NCBI GenBank assembly: GCA_009916335.1
Contig: SAAR01000105.1
Span: forward strand, 1-10,575
DNA from: Erysipelotrichia bacterium
GTDB taxonomy: Bacteria > Bacillota_I > Bacilli_A > Erysipelotrichales > Erysipelotrichaceae
Direction of reading: 5' to 3'
Length of the DNA: 10,575 nt
Positions 1 to 8,053 of this stretch are shown in pieces. Position numbers and translations under genes: made by a program. A model generated the notes under the pieces. That model worked only from the letters and a program-made list of their open reading frames with translations, searched no databases and was not told the DNA's origin. Numbering within the stretch: position 1 is the first letter of the stretch; the number at the start of each line of letters is the position of its first letter.

Positions 1-1318
1 TATGCCAAAACAGTTTGTAAAGTTATTTGATAATCAATCACTTTTTCAACTTACGGTCAAAAGAAACTCTTTGGTTTGTAAAACTCAGTTTATAGTTTCA
101 AATGCAGAACAATACTTTTTAGCAATAGACCAACTACAAGAGTTAAATAAAACTAATAATAAATATCTTTTAGAGCCTGTTGGAAGAAATACAGCTCCTG
201 CTATAGCACTTGCTTGTTTTGAACTAGATAGCGAAGACATTGTTCTTGTAACACCATCAGATCATTTAATCAAAGATGAAAAATCGTATAATCAAACAAT
301 ATTAAGAGCTAAAGAGTTGGCAAGCAATGATAATCTTGTTACATTTGGAATTAAGCCAACATTTGCAGAAACAGGGTTTGGTTATATAGAAGCGGTAAGC
401 ATGGATAAAGAAGATGTAAAAGCATTTCATGAAAAACCAGACTTTCAAACAGCTACAAAATATCTTGAAGCGGGTAATTATTATTGGAATTCTGGAATGT
501 TTATGTTTAAAGCAGGAGTATTTTTAGAAGAGCTGCAAAAACACTCTCCTAAAATTTATGAAACAGCACTGCAGGCTTTTGAAAACAGTACAAAAGACTC
601 TGTGATTAGAATAAAACACGAAGATATGGCAAATATACCTGAAGATAGTATTGATTATGCCGTAATGGAAAAATCAGATAGAGTAAAAGTAGTAGCAAGC
701 GATATAGGTTGGTCTGATGTAGGAAGCTTTGATGCACTTTATGAAGAACTTCCAAAAGATGAAAGTGGCAATACTATCAATTCACAGCATATTTCAATAG
801 ATAGCAAAAACAATCTTATCTATGGAAATGAAAGAAAAATAGCAACAGTAGATATTAAAGATTTGATTGTAGTAGATACTGGAGATGCTATTTTGATCTC
901 AAAAAAAGGTTCAAGTCAAAAAGTAAAAAAAGTTGTAGATAAGATAAAAGAACTAGGTAATGGACTCCATAACATCCATTTAACCGCTCATCGTCCGTGG
1001 GGTACATATACGGTGCTTGAAGACACTCCAGGGTATAAAATAAAAAGAATAGAAGTAAAACCTGGTAAAAGATTATCTTTACAAAAACACTTTCACAGAA
1101 ACGAGCACTGGATAGTTGTAAGTGGAACAGCCACTGTAACAGTAGGAGATGAAACAAGATTGGTACGACCAAATGAATCAACTTATATCACAATGGGCGA
1201 AGTTCATAGATTATCAAATGAAGGAAAAATCCCTGTAGTTCTTATAGAAGCTCAAGTAGGTGAATATACAGGTGAAGATGATATTGTAAGAATATCAGAT
1301 GATTTTAAAAGAGATTAG
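1..1318 (+). CDS. manC: Mannose-1-phosphate guanylyltransferase / mannose-6-phosphate isomerase, 5'-truncated by window edge
   Basis: This cytoplasmic enzyme makes GDP-mannose from mannose-1-phosphate and GTP, and its second domain interconverts fructose-6-P and mannose-6-P. The frame is open from the first base. The first visible residues, MPKQFVKLF, normally follow the nucleotide-binding signature GGxGTRLWPLSR in this family, so the Met at position 2 is internal and roughly 20-25 residues lie upstream. Numbering from that Met, the guanylyltransferase domain (1 to about 315) shows EPVGRNTAPA (58-67), VTPSDHL (83-89), FGYIEA (126-131), the FHEKP segment (142-146), WNSGMF (162-167) and GWSDVGSF (236-243). 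The type II phosphomannose isomerase cupin (about 325-435) shows RPWGTY, the metal-binding QKHFHRNEHW (361-370), H402 and GEYTGEDDIVR (420-430). The stop at 1316-1318 lies three bases before manB. Length and domains match the bifunctional ManC/AlgA/CpsB type. Family assignment is very secure; the isomerase activity is inferred from the intact motif. Confidence 0.97.
   Translation, partial: MPKQFVKLFDNQSLFQLTVKRNSLVCKTQFIVSNAEQYFLAIDQLQELNKTNNKYLLEPVGRNTAPAIALACFELDSEDIVLVTPSDHLIKDEKSYNQTILRAKELASNDNLVTFGIKPTFAETGFGYIEAVSMDKEDVKAFHEKPDFQTATKYLEAGNYYWNSGMFMFKAGVFLEELQKHSPKIYETALQAFENSTKDSVIRIKHEDMANIPEDSIDYAVMEKSDRVKVVASDIGWSDVGSFDALYEELPKDESGNTINSQHISIDSKNNLIYGNERKIATVDIKDLIVVDTGDAILISKKGSSQKVKKVVDKIKELGNGLHNIHLTAHRPWGTYTVLEDTPGYKIKRIEVKPGKRLSLQKHFHRNEHWIVVSGTATVTVGDETRLVRPNESTYITMGEVHRLSNEGKIPVVLIEAQVGEYTGEDDIVRISDDFKRD
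1309..1313 (+). promoter_or_regulatory. Ribosome binding site of manB (supports GTG start)
   Basis: AAGAG lies 8 bases upstream of the GTG at 1322, inside the 3' end of manC. It supports the non-ATG start, since no ATG occurs in frame before the conserved FGTSGARG motif. Confidence 0.5.
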
Positions 1319-1321
1319 TAA

Positions 1322-2755
1322 GTGAAAAATATAAAAGAAATCATTGCACAAAGTGGTATAAAATTTGGAACTAGTGGAGCTAGAGGATTAGTTGTAGAAT
1401 TTACACCAGAGGTTTGTATTGCTTTTACAATTTCATTTTTAGATGCTATGAAAAAAACTTTTGATTTTAAAAAAGTTGCAGTAGCTATGGATAATCGTCC
1501 GAGTAGTCCTACGATGGCTGAAACTATTTGTGCAACAATAAAAGCTTATGGATATGAAGTAGAATTTTATGGGGTATTACCAACTCCAGCTTTAGCATTG
1601 CAAGCTATGAAAGATAAGATTCCGTCTATTATGATTACAGGTAGTCATATTCCATTTGATAGAAATGGCATAAAGTTCTATACCCCTCTTGGAGAGATAT
1701 CAAAAGAGGATGAGAGTGATATACTAAATAACTTAAATGAAATAATCAGTGTGAGCAATAATCTTCCAGAAGCAAAAAACACCGCAACAGATAATTATCT
1801 CAATAGATATAGATCTTATTTTGGAGAAAAGTGTTTAAATGGTCTAAAAATTGGCATCTATGAACACTCAAGTGCAGGGAGGGATTTATACTCTAAACTT
1901 TTTATAACTCTAGGAGCAGAAGTAATTTCTTTAGGTCGTTCAGATGAATTTGTACCAATTGATACAGAAGCAGTAGCAGAAGAGGATAAAGCAAAAGGAC
2001 AAAAGTGGTCTAAAGAATATGGTTTCGATACTATATTTTCAACTGATGGGGATGGAGATAGACCACTGATAGCTGATGAAAATGGCGAGTGGCTACGGGG
2101 AGACATAGTGGGACTCTTGACTTCTCAAATTTTAGGAATTGAAGCCTTGGTAGTTCCTGTGAGTTGTAATACCGCTATTGAAAAAAGTGGTTTTTTTAAA
2201 GAAGTAATTAGAACAAAAATAGGTTCACCCTATGTGATAGAGGCTTTTGAACAGCTAAAAAGTTATAAATCATTCGCAGGGTTTGAAGCCAATGGTGGTT
2301 TTCTTTTAGGTTCTGGAGTAGAGAAAAATGGTAATATATTAGATGCCTTACCTACTAGAGATGCAGTATTGCCTTTTATGGTGCTGGCTAGTCACACAGT
2401 AAAAGAAAATTTCCCATTATCAAAACTTATTGAAAAACTTCCACAAAGATTTACATCAAGTGATAGGATACAGAATTTTCCCAAAGCAAATAGTTTAAAA
2501 CTAATAGAGAATGGATTAATAAATCCATCTGCAATGATAGAAAGCTTTGGACTAAAAGAGTCAAAAGTCGTAGAAATAAACAGAACAGATGGCTTAAGGC
2601 TTACTCTTGACAATGGTAGTATTATACATCTTAGACCATCAGGAAATGCACCAGAGCTAAGATGCTATGTGGAAACAGATAGTCAGCAATATGCGAACGA
2701 ACTTGTAGGTCAAGTATTGTCAAAAATAAAAAATAATCAAAAACAGGAGAATTAA
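1322..2755 (+). CDS. manB: Phosphomannomutase (alpha-D-phosphohexomutase family)
   Basis: This enzyme interconverts mannose-6-phosphate and mannose-1-phosphate, feeding the adjacent ManC. All four landmarks of the alpha-D-phosphohexomutase superfamily are present in the 477-residue product: N-terminal FGTSGARG (15-22), the phosphoserine loop [11 protein letters not shown] (106-116, active Ser108), the metal-binding DGDGDR (242-247) and the phosphate-binding RPSGNAPE (438-445). The sugar-selectivity loop reads FEANGG (321-326), not the GExSGH form of many PMM/PGM enzymes. Dual activity on glucose phosphates therefore cannot be excluded, but neighbours manC, gmd and fcl argue for mannose. The start is GTG, preceded by AAGAG; the first in-frame ATG lies about 42 codons downstream, beyond the FGTSGARG motif, so GTG is well supported. 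The gene begins 3 bases after the manC stop and ends 4 bases before gmd, consistent with one transcript. Confidence 0.95.
   Translation: MKNIKEIIAQSGIKFGTSGARGLVVEFTPEVCIAFTISFLDAMKKTFDFKKVAVAMDNRPSSPTMAETICATIKAYGYEVEFYGVLPTPALALQAMKDKIPSIMITGSHIPFDRNGIKFYTPLGEISKEDESDILNNLNEIISVSNNLPEAKNTATDNYLNRYRSYFGEKCLNGLKIGIYEHSSAGRDLYSKLFITLGAEVISLGRSDEFVPIDTEAVAEEDKAKGQKWSKEYGFDTIFSTDGDGDRPLIADENGEWLRGDIVGLLTSQILGIEALVVPVSCNTAIEKSGFFKEVIRTKIGSPYVIEAFEQLKSYKSFAGFEANGGFLLGSGVEKNGNILDALPTRDAVLPFMVLASHTVKENFPLSKLIEKLPQRFTSSDRIQNFPKANSLKLIENGLINPSAMIESFGLKESKVVEINRTDGLRLTLDNGSIIHLRPSGNAPELRCYVETDSQQYANELVGQVLSKIKNNQKQEN
2745..2750 (+). promoter_or_regulatory. Ribosome binding site of gmd
   Basis: AGGAGA lies 9 bases before the ATG at 2760 and sits within the last codons of manB. 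It is the strongest Shine-Dalgarno match in the window, which fits high expression of gmd or translational coupling to manB. Confidence 0.8.
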
Positions 2756-2759
2756 AAAA

Positions 2760-3881
2760 ATGGCAGAACAAAAAGTAGCACTTATCACGGGTATCACAGG
2801 ACAAGATGGAAGTTATCTAGCAGAATTTTTACTTAAAAAAGGGTATATCGTTCATGGTATAAAAAGAAGAAGTAGTTTATTTAATACTGATAGAATAGAC
2901 CACCTTTATGAAGATCCACATGTAGAAAATAGAAACTTAATCCTTCACTATGGTGATATGACAGACTCTATGAACTTAACTAGAATCATCCAAGAAACAC
3001 AACCAGATGAAATCTATAATTTAGCTGCTATGAGTCATGTTGCTGTATCTTTTGAGACACCTGAATATGTAGCAAATGCAGATGGAACAGGAACACTTAG
3101 AATCCTTGAAGCTGTAAAACTTTTAGGATTAACTAAAAAAACAAAAATATATCAAGCAAGTACTAGTGAACTATATGGAAAAGTTCAAGAAACTCCTCAA
3201 AGTGAAACAACTCCATTTTATCCAAGAAGCCCTTATGCAGTTGCTAAAATGTATGCTTATTGGATAACTGTAAATTATAGAGAAGCTTATGGAATGTTTG
3301 CTTGTAATGGTATTTTATTTAATCATGAATCACCAGTTAGAGGTGAAACATTTGTTACTAGAAAAATTACAAGAGCTGCAAGTAAAATTGCTCTTGGACT
3401 TCAAGATAAACTATATCTTGGAAACCTTGATGCAAAAAGAGACTGGGGTCATGCAAAAGATTATGTAAGAATGATGTGGATGATTCTACAAGCAGACGAA
3501 CCTGAAGATTGGGTAATAGCAACTGGTCAAACAACAACTGTACGAGATTTTGTAAGAATGAGTTTTGCGTATGCAGGAATTGAACTAGAGTTTAAAGGTG
3601 AGGGAGTTGATGAAAAAGGATATGTAGTATCTTGCTCAAATCCAGACTATCAAGTACCCATCGGCACAGAAGTAGTAGCAGTAGATCCAAGATACTTTAG
3701 ACCAACAGAAGTTGATTTACTTTTAGGAAATCCTACAAAAGCAGAGCAAAAACTTGGATGGAACAGAGAATATAAACTTCAAGATTTAGTAAATGATATG
3801 ATGGAATCAGATCTTAAACTGATGACTAAAGATACATATCTGAAAAATGGTGGATATAGAATCAATAGTTATTTTGAATAA
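2760..3881 (+). CDS. gmd: GDP-mannose 4,6-dehydratase
   Basis: This enzyme catalyses NADP-dependent conversion of GDP-D-mannose to GDP-4-keto-6-deoxy-D-mannose, the branch point to GDP-L-fucose, GDP-D-rhamnose and related 6-deoxysugars. It is an extended short-chain dehydrogenase of 373 residues, the same length as the well-studied E. coli enzyme. Visible motifs are the nucleotide-binding GITGQDG (11-17), RRSS (36-39), the catalytic STSELYG region (134-140, with T135 and E137), YxxxK (Y159, K163), NHESPVRG (188-195), and the family signature [17 protein letters not shown] (220-236). The C-terminal part keeps the [11 protein letters not shown] and LLGNPTKA segments. The N-terminal coding DNA is nearly the same as that of the second dehydratase gene at 5048. 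It lies 4 bases after manB and 21 bases before fcl, whose enzyme uses its product. Confidence is very high. Confidence 0.97.
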   Translation: MAEQKVALITGITGQDGSYLAEFLLKKGYIVHGIKRRSSLFNTDRIDHLYEDPHVENRNLILHYGDMTDSMNLTRIIQETQPDEIYNLAAMSHVAVSFETPEYVANADGTGTLRILEAVKLLGLTKKTKIYQASTSELYGKVQETPQSETTPFYPRSPYAVAKMYAYWITVNYREAYGMFACNGILFNHESPVRGETFVTRKITRAASKIALGLQDKLYLGNLDAKRDWGHAKDYVRMMWMILQADEPEDWVIATGQTTTVRDFVRMSFAYAGIELEFKGEGVDEKGYVVSCSNPDYQVPIGTEVVAVDPRYFRPTEVDLLLGNPTKAEQKLGWNREYKLQDLVNDMMESDLKLMTKDTYLKNGGYRINSYFE

Positions 3882-3889
3882 TTAAAATT

Positions 3890-3894
3890 AAGGG
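3890..3894 (+). promoter_or_regulatory. Ribosome binding site that fixes the TTG start of fcl
   Basis: AAGGG ends 8 bases before the TTG at 3903, in the 21-base gap after gmd. No in-frame ATG occurs upstream of the dinucleotide-binding motif, so this site decides the start. Confidence 0.7.
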
Positions 3895-3902
3895 ATATAG
3901 GT

Positions 3903-5051
3903 TTGCAACAAAGCATAGGAAAAAATAGCAAAATATTTGTAGCTGGTGGCACAGGATTAGTAGGAAGTGCAATAATCGAAAACCTACTAAGCAAAGGCTA
4001 CACAAATATTATAAGTAACTATAGAAATAGAATTCCAAAAGAGAATTTAAGCATAGAGTATATAAAACTTGATTTGTTAGATTCTTATGCTGTTGAAAAA
4101 TTCTTTGAAATACAAAAACCTGAGTTTGTGTTTCTTGCTGCTGCAAAAGTGGGTGGCATAGTTGCAAACAATACCTATAGAGCTGATTTTATATATGAAA
4201 ATCTTCAGGTTCAAAACAATGTGATTAATCAATCTTATGTTCATGGAGTAAAAAAATTGCTATTTTTAGGAAGTACTTGTATTTACCCCAAAAATGCTCC
4301 ACAACCTAAGAGTGAAGATAGCTTACTCACAAGTGAGTTGGAGTACACGAATGAACCATATGCTATAGCAAAAATAGCAGGGATTAAGATGTGTGAGAGT
4401 TATAATATCCAATATGGAACAAACTTCATATCTGTGATGCCTACAAACCTATATGGACCAAATGATAGTTTTGATTTGAAAAAATCACATGTACTTCCAG
4501 CACTTATTCGAAAAGTATATCTTGGAAAATGTTTAGAAGAACAAGATTTTGAATCTATACAAAATGATTTAAATAAAAATCCAATAGAAAATATAGATGG
4601 AAAAGCTACAAAAGAAGAGATTACTGAAAAATTAGCTAAATATGGTATAAGCATAAATACCACTAAAAATAAAGTTCAAATTGAAATTTGGGGAACAGGA
4701 ACACCAAAAAGAGAGTTTATGTATTCAAAAGATATGGCGGATGCTTGTGTTTACATAATGGAAAATATAGATTTCGCAGATACTTATGGAAGTGATTTAG
4801 CAGAGATTAGAAATACGCATATTAATATTGGAACAGGAAAAGATATAAGTATCAAAGAACTATCGCAACTTGTGAAAACTACTATAGGTTTTAATGGAGA
4901 TTTTTATTTTAATAGCGATAAGCCAGATGGAACAATGGTAAAACTAACAGACCCAACTAAACTTCACTCTTTAGGATGGAAACACAAGGTTGAGCTTGAA
5001 GATGGCATAAAAAAAATGTACGAATGGTATCAAGAGGAAAACAACAAATGA
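3903..5051 (+). CDS. fcl: GDP-L-fucose synthase (epimerase/reductase) with an internal insertion
   Basis: This enzyme performs the 3,5-epimerisation and NADPH-dependent 4-reduction that turn GDP-4-keto-6-deoxymannose, the Gmd product, into GDP-L-fucose. The Rossmann motif is GGTGLVG (15-21). The catalytic set expected from E. coli WcaG is intact: S124 and C126 in GSTCIYP, Y153 and K157 in YAIAK, and H196 in SHVLPALI. The WGTGTPKREF segment (263-272) and NIGTGKDISI (308-317) follow. At 382 residues it is about 60 longer than the common 310-320-residue enzymes. The extra length lies at about 207-258, between the catalytic His region and WGTG, and is charged and probably helical. From memory, similar insertions occur in some Bacteroidetes fucose synthases. 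The start is TTG with a good Shine-Dalgarno. The stop TGA at 5049-5051 overlaps the next gene's ATG as ATGA. Confidence 0.93.
   Translation: MQQSIGKNSKIFVAGGTGLVGSAIIENLLSKGYTNIISNYRNRIPKENLSIEYIKLDLLDSYAVEKFFEIQKPEFVFLAAAKVGGIVANNTYRADFIYENLQVQNNVINQSYVHGVKKLLFLGSTCIYPKNAPQPKSEDSLLTSELEYTNEPYAIAKIAGIKMCESYNIQYGTNFISVMPTNLYGPNDSFDLKKSHVLPALIRKVYLGKCLEEQDFESIQNDLNKNPIENIDGKATKEEITEKLAKYGISINTTKNKVQIEIWGTGTPKREFMYSKDMADACVYIMENIDFADTYGSDLAEIRNTHINIGTGKDISIKELSQLVKTTIGFNGDFYFNSDKPDGTMVKLTDPTKLHSLGWKHKVELEDGIKKMYEWYQEENNK
5033..5037 (+). promoter_or_regulatory. Ribosome binding site selecting ATG 5048 for the second dehydratase
   Basis: AGAGG lies 10 bases before ATG 5048 and within the 3' end of fcl. 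The alternative in-frame ATG at 5024 has no comparable site and would add eight residues absent from the paralogue's N-terminus. Confidence 0.65.
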
Positions 5052-6022
5052 ATAAAAAAGTAGCACTTATCACAGGTATTACAGGTCAAGATGGAAGCTA
5101 CCTTGCCGAACTTCTTTTAGAAAAAGGTTATGAAGTGCATGGAATAGTAAGAAGAGAATCTTTAGAAGATGAAGAAAAACTCAAAAATATAAAAGCTATA
5201 AAAGAAAAACTTTTTTTACATGAGGGAAGCCTGAGCGATCATCTTAGTATCTATAAAGTTTTTTCAAGAGTTTTGCCTGATGAGTGTTATCATCTTTCAG
5301 CATCTAGTTTTGTAAATTACTCTTTTAATGATGAATTTCAAACTATGTCAAATAACTTTAACTCTACACACTACCTACTTTCAACTATAAGAGAAGTAAA
5401 AAAAGAGTGTAAGTTTTATTTTGCTAGTAGTAGTGAGATGTTTGGTGAACCAAACGAAACACCTCAAACAGAAGATACAGCTTTTCATCCAAAAAGTATC
5501 TATGGTATTTCAAAAGTATCAAGTCACTACTTACTAAAAAATTATAGAGAAAAAGAGAATATTTTTGCATGTACTGGCATCATGTACAATCATGAAAGCC
5601 CACGAAGAGGAAATCAGTTTGTTACTAAAAAAATTATATCTTCAGCTGTAAAGATAAAACAAGGTTTACAAAAAAAACTTTATCTTGGAAATCTTGATGC
5701 AAAAAGAGACTGGGGCTATGCACCTGATTATGTAAAGGCTATGTGGATGATGCTACAAGTTCCAAGGGCAGATGACTATATACTAGCAACAGGAAAACTG
5801 CACACAGTAAGAGAGTTTTTAGATATTACTTTTTCATATTTAGGACTTGATTATAAAAATTATGTAGAAGTAGATCCAAAGTTTTTTAGAGCAAGTGAAT
5901 ACAATCCCCTTTGTGGAAATCCACAAAAAATAAAAGATAACCTAGGCTGGGAAAACAGTAAAAGTTTACAAGATATTATAGAAGAAATAATAGAAGAAGA
6001 GTTGAAAAAATATGAAGCATAA
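5048..6022 (+). CDS. Second GDP-mannose 4,6-dehydratase family protein (short form)
   Basis: This is a 324-residue NAD(P)-dependent extended SDR, clearly related to the Gmd encoded at 2760. It has GITGQDG (10-16), SSSEMFGE (127-134, with the Ser and E130 of the dehydratase centre), YGISK (Y152, K156), NHESPRRG (181-188), [17 protein letters not shown] (213-229) and FFRASEYNPLCGNPQK (279-294). Compared with its neighbour it lacks about 26 residues before the VDPKFF segment and a C-terminal tail. Short Gmd proteins of about 320 residues exist in bacteria that make GDP-D-rhamnose, and Gmd-like dehydratases of Campylobacter act on GDP-mannoheptose. Either role is possible, as is a redundant Gmd. 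No separate Rmd reductase, aminotransferase or heptose gene is seen here. The gene overlaps fcl by 4 bases (ATGA) and wzm by 11, so it is translated in the same operon. The family is secure; the substrate and end product are not. Confidence 0.88.
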   Translation: MNKKVALITGITGQDGSYLAELLLEKGYEVHGIVRRESLEDEEKLKNIKAIKEKLFLHEGSLSDHLSIYKVFSRVLPDECYHLSASSFVNYSFNDEFQTMSNNFNSTHYLLSTIREVKKECKFYFASSSEMFGEPNETPQTEDTAFHPKSIYGISKVSSHYLLKNYREKENIFACTGIMYNHESPRRGNQFVTKKIISSAVKIKQGLQKKLYLGNLDAKRDWGYAPDYVKAMWMMLQVPRADDYILATGKLHTVREFLDITFSYLGLDYKNYVEVDPKFFRASEYNPLCGNPQKIKDNLGWENSKSLQDIIEEIIEEELKKYEA

Positions 6023-6785
6023 TATTTTACTTGCATTTAGTTTTGCTAAAAGAGACTTTAAAGAAAGATATGTAGGCACTGGTCTTGGGCAGTTTTGGTA
6101 TATACTCTCTCCTATTGTTATGATATTTATTTATACGGTGATATTTTCTGAATTTATGAAGATGAAGCTAGATATTGTGGACAATAGCTTTGCTTATAGT
6201 ATCTATATTGTACCAGGACTCTTGGCGTGGACTACATTTAGTACTATTATCATGCGACTCAACACTTCTTTTTTTGAAAAAGCAAACCTTACCAAAAAGA
6301 TTAATGTACCAATGTACACATTTCAGTTGAGTATCGTACTTACTGAACTTTTTTTGTTTTTTGTTTCCATCTGTCTTGGTATGATTTTTTTGCTTCTTGT
6401 AAATCATCCTATCACTTGGACTTTTTTTTGGATGATACCTGTTATGATACTTCAAGTATTGTTTGCTTTTGGTTTAGGAGTCACTGTATCACTTTTTACA
6501 CCATTTTTCAAAGACCTTAAAGAGGTAGTACCTATAGTAGTGCAACTTTGGTTTTGGATGACACCTATTATTTATCTATCATCTATGATAGAAGATAGAT
6601 TTCCCTATCTCTTGGAGTATAATCCTTTTTATTTTTTTGCAAAAGTTTATCAAGATATATTTTTGTATTCAAAAGCTCCAGAGTTAGAAACTGTAGGTTT
6701 TTTGATTTTTATGACTGCTATATCTTTAATAATTGCAGGGTATTTGTATAAAAAGATGATAGCTACTATCAAGGATATTATATAA
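6012..6785 (+). CDS. wzm: Polysaccharide/O-antigen ABC transporter permease (Wzm, ABC-2 type)
   Basis: This is the inner-membrane channel subunit that, with the ATPase encoded next, exports undecaprenyl-linked polysaccharide. The 257-residue product starts with an amphipathic segment and the family's typical RDFKERY...LGQFWYILSP stretch (14-34). Six hydrophobic segments can be read at about 29-46, 62-82, 103-130, 137-162, 172-190 and 227-246. The FFKDLKEVVPIVVQLWFWMTPIIY stretch (165-188) is characteristic of Wzm/TagG-type permeases, and NPFYFF (204-209) follows. The start ATG overlaps the end of the upstream dehydratase by 11 bases, with AAGAG 10 bases before it. The stop overlaps the wzt ATG by one base (TAATG). 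Length and topology are normal for the family. Confidence 0.93.
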   Translation: MKHNILLAFSFAKRDFKERYVGTGLGQFWYILSPIVMIFIYTVIFSEFMKMKLDIVDNSFAYSIYIVPGLLAWTTFSTIIMRLNTSFFEKANLTKKINVPMYTFQLSIVLTELFLFFVSICLGMIFLLLVNHPITWTFFWMIPVMILQVLFAFGLGVTVSLFTPFFKDLKEVVPIVVQLWFWMTPIIYLSSMIEDRFPYLLEYNPFYFFAKVYQDIFLYSKAPELETVGFLIFMTAISLIIAGYLYKKMIATIKDII

Positions 6786-8053
6786 TGAATAAAGTTCTAG
6801 AAGTAAAAAATATAACAAAAGTCTACAAGATATATGATAGCAATATCAACAGACTTAAAGAGCTTTTTACAAAAAAGCAATACCACAAAGAGTTTGTTGC
6901 TAATAAAGACATAAGTTTTGATTTGTATGAGGGTGAGACACTTGGCATCATAGGTGTAAATGGTGCAGGTAAATCAACACTATTAAAACAAATAGTAGGT
7001 GTTGTTGAACCAACTAGTGGACAAATTATAAGACATGGCAGAGTTACAGCTTTATTGGAACTTGGTACTGGATTTAATCCAGAAATGCTAGGTATAGATA
7101 ATATTTATTTAAATGGTACTTTAATTGGTATGTCAAAAAAAGAGATAGATTTAAAGCTAAAAACTATAATTGATTTTACGGAACTAAAGGAACATATTTA
7201 TGATCCTATAAAAACATATTCATCAGGGATGCAAATGCGTTTAGCTTTTTCAATAGCAGCACATTCTGATCCTAAAATCTTGATAATAGATGAAGCTTTA
7301 TCAGTTGGAGATGCATATTTTCAGCAAAAAAGTATGAAGAAGATATTTGATCTTAAGAATAGAGGAGTAAGTATAATATTTGTTTCTCATGATATAAATT
7401 CCGTTAAAATGCTATGCAATACTGCAATATTGTTAGATAATGGAGTAGTAATTGATATTGGAGAACCAAAAGATATAATAAACTTTTATCAAAATATGAT
7501 ATTAAGCAAAACACATCAAGGTGATATAGAATTCAAACAAGAAAAAAGGAAAAGCTTTGAACATAAACAAAAGCAAAATAGCAATGAAAGCCATGCATCA
7601 ACAGGGGAAGTAGAGCTTATAGACTTTTCTCTTAAAAATGAAAAAGATGAAGAAGTGAATTATATAACAAGTGAGCATATTTTAAAGATATGTTTTAAAG
7701 TAAAATCATCTAAGTACTTAGATGATCCACATTATGGATTTATCCTAAGAAACAAGTATGGATTATCTGCTTTTGAAACAAACACCTATACAATGCGACA
7801 AAAAATGGAACCGCTAAAAGATGGAGAAACAGTAGAAATAGAATTTAGTTTTATATGTAATTTAAGTGCTGCTGATTACTCTATCACATTAGGTGTAGCG
7901 AATAGAGGATTTGATAGAGGCTCATTTGAAGAGTATTTACTCTTTATGCAAGATATTGAGATGATTAAAGTTGTAGAAAATAGTGATTCTATTCAATATG
8001 GAGGATATACTAATTTACAACCAAATATTATGATTAAGGCTATTGATGATTGA
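6785..8053 (+). CDS. wzt: Polysaccharide/O-antigen ABC transporter ATP-binding protein with C-terminal glycan-recognition domain (Wzt)
   Basis: This is the cytoplasmic ATPase partner of Wzm. The nucleotide-binding domain (1 to about 235) carries Walker A GVNGAGKST (57-65), the signature YSSGMQMR (145-152), Walker B ILIIDE (165-170) and the H-loop SHD (201-203). A charged, low-complexity linker (about 245-272) leads to a beta-rich domain (about 273-420) laid out like the Wzt C-terminal domain, with GEVELIDFSL (274-283), HYGFILRNKYG (316-326) and LSAADYSITLGVANRG (360-375). In E. coli O8/O9a-type systems this extra domain is known to bind the chemically capped non-reducing end of the chain before export. 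Its presence here makes 422 residues, instead of about 250 for short capsule-type ATPases. The methyltransferase gene directly downstream, overlapping by 8 bases, fits such a cap. AAGGA at 6771-6775 is a good ribosome site. Confidence 0.94.
   Translation: MNKVLEVKNITKVYKIYDSNINRLKELFTKKQYHKEFVANKDISFDLYEGETLGIIGVNGAGKSTLLKQIVGVVEPTSGQIIRHGRVTALLELGTGFNPEMLGIDNIYLNGTLIGMSKKEIDLKLKTIIDFTELKEHIYDPIKTYSSGMQMRLAFSIAAHSDPKILIIDEALSVGDAYFQQKSMKKIFDLKNRGVSIIFVSHDINSVKMLCNTAILLDNGVVIDIGEPKDIINFYQNMILSKTHQGDIEFKQEKRKSFEHKQKQNSNESHASTGEVELIDFSLKNEKDEEVNYITSEHILKICFKVKSSKYLDDPHYGFILRNKYGLSAFETNTYTMRQKMEPLKDGETVEIEFSFICNLSAADYSITLGVANRGFDRGSFEEYLLFMQDIEMIKVVENSDSIQYGGYTNLQPNIMIKAIDD
8036..8039 (+). promoter_or_regulatory. 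Ribosome binding site favouring ATG 8046 over TTG 8043
   Basis: AAGG lies 6 bases before ATG 8046 but only 3 before the adjacent in-frame TTG at 8043. The ATG is therefore the more plausible start of the methyltransferase gene. Confidence 0.5.

Noticed and set aside
2..4. ATG at the first bases as the start of manC
   Set aside because: The residues that follow normally sit after the GGxGTRLWPLSR nucleotide-binding motif, so this Met is internal and the real start lies upstream of the window.
888..1181. Open reading frame on the - strand inside manC
   Set aside because: It lies fully within a well-conserved gene, has low-complexity hydrophobic content and no recognisable motif; the same holds for the - strand frames at 1858-2106, 2392-2613, 4400-4663, 6168-6455 and 9755-10015.
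3882..3902. Terminator or promoter in the largest gap between genes
   Set aside because: Only 21 bases, with no inverted repeat or convincing promoter boxes; it holds just the ribosome site of fcl.
5024..5026. Upstream ATG for the second dehydratase
   Set aside because: It would add eight residues not seen in the paralogue and has no good ribosome site, while ATG 5048 has AGAGG at proper spacing and the usual ATGA coupling.
6421..6431. Run of eight T in wzm, and an A8 run near 5670 in the second dehydratase, as phase-variation switches
   Set aside because: Runs of 6-8 A or T are frequent throughout this AT-rich sequence, the genes are in frame, and known contingency tracts in this group are mostly longer G/C runs.
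8043..8045. TTG as start of the methyltransferase gene
   Set aside because: It directly precedes an in-frame ATG that is better spaced from AAGG; the choice changes the product by one residue only.
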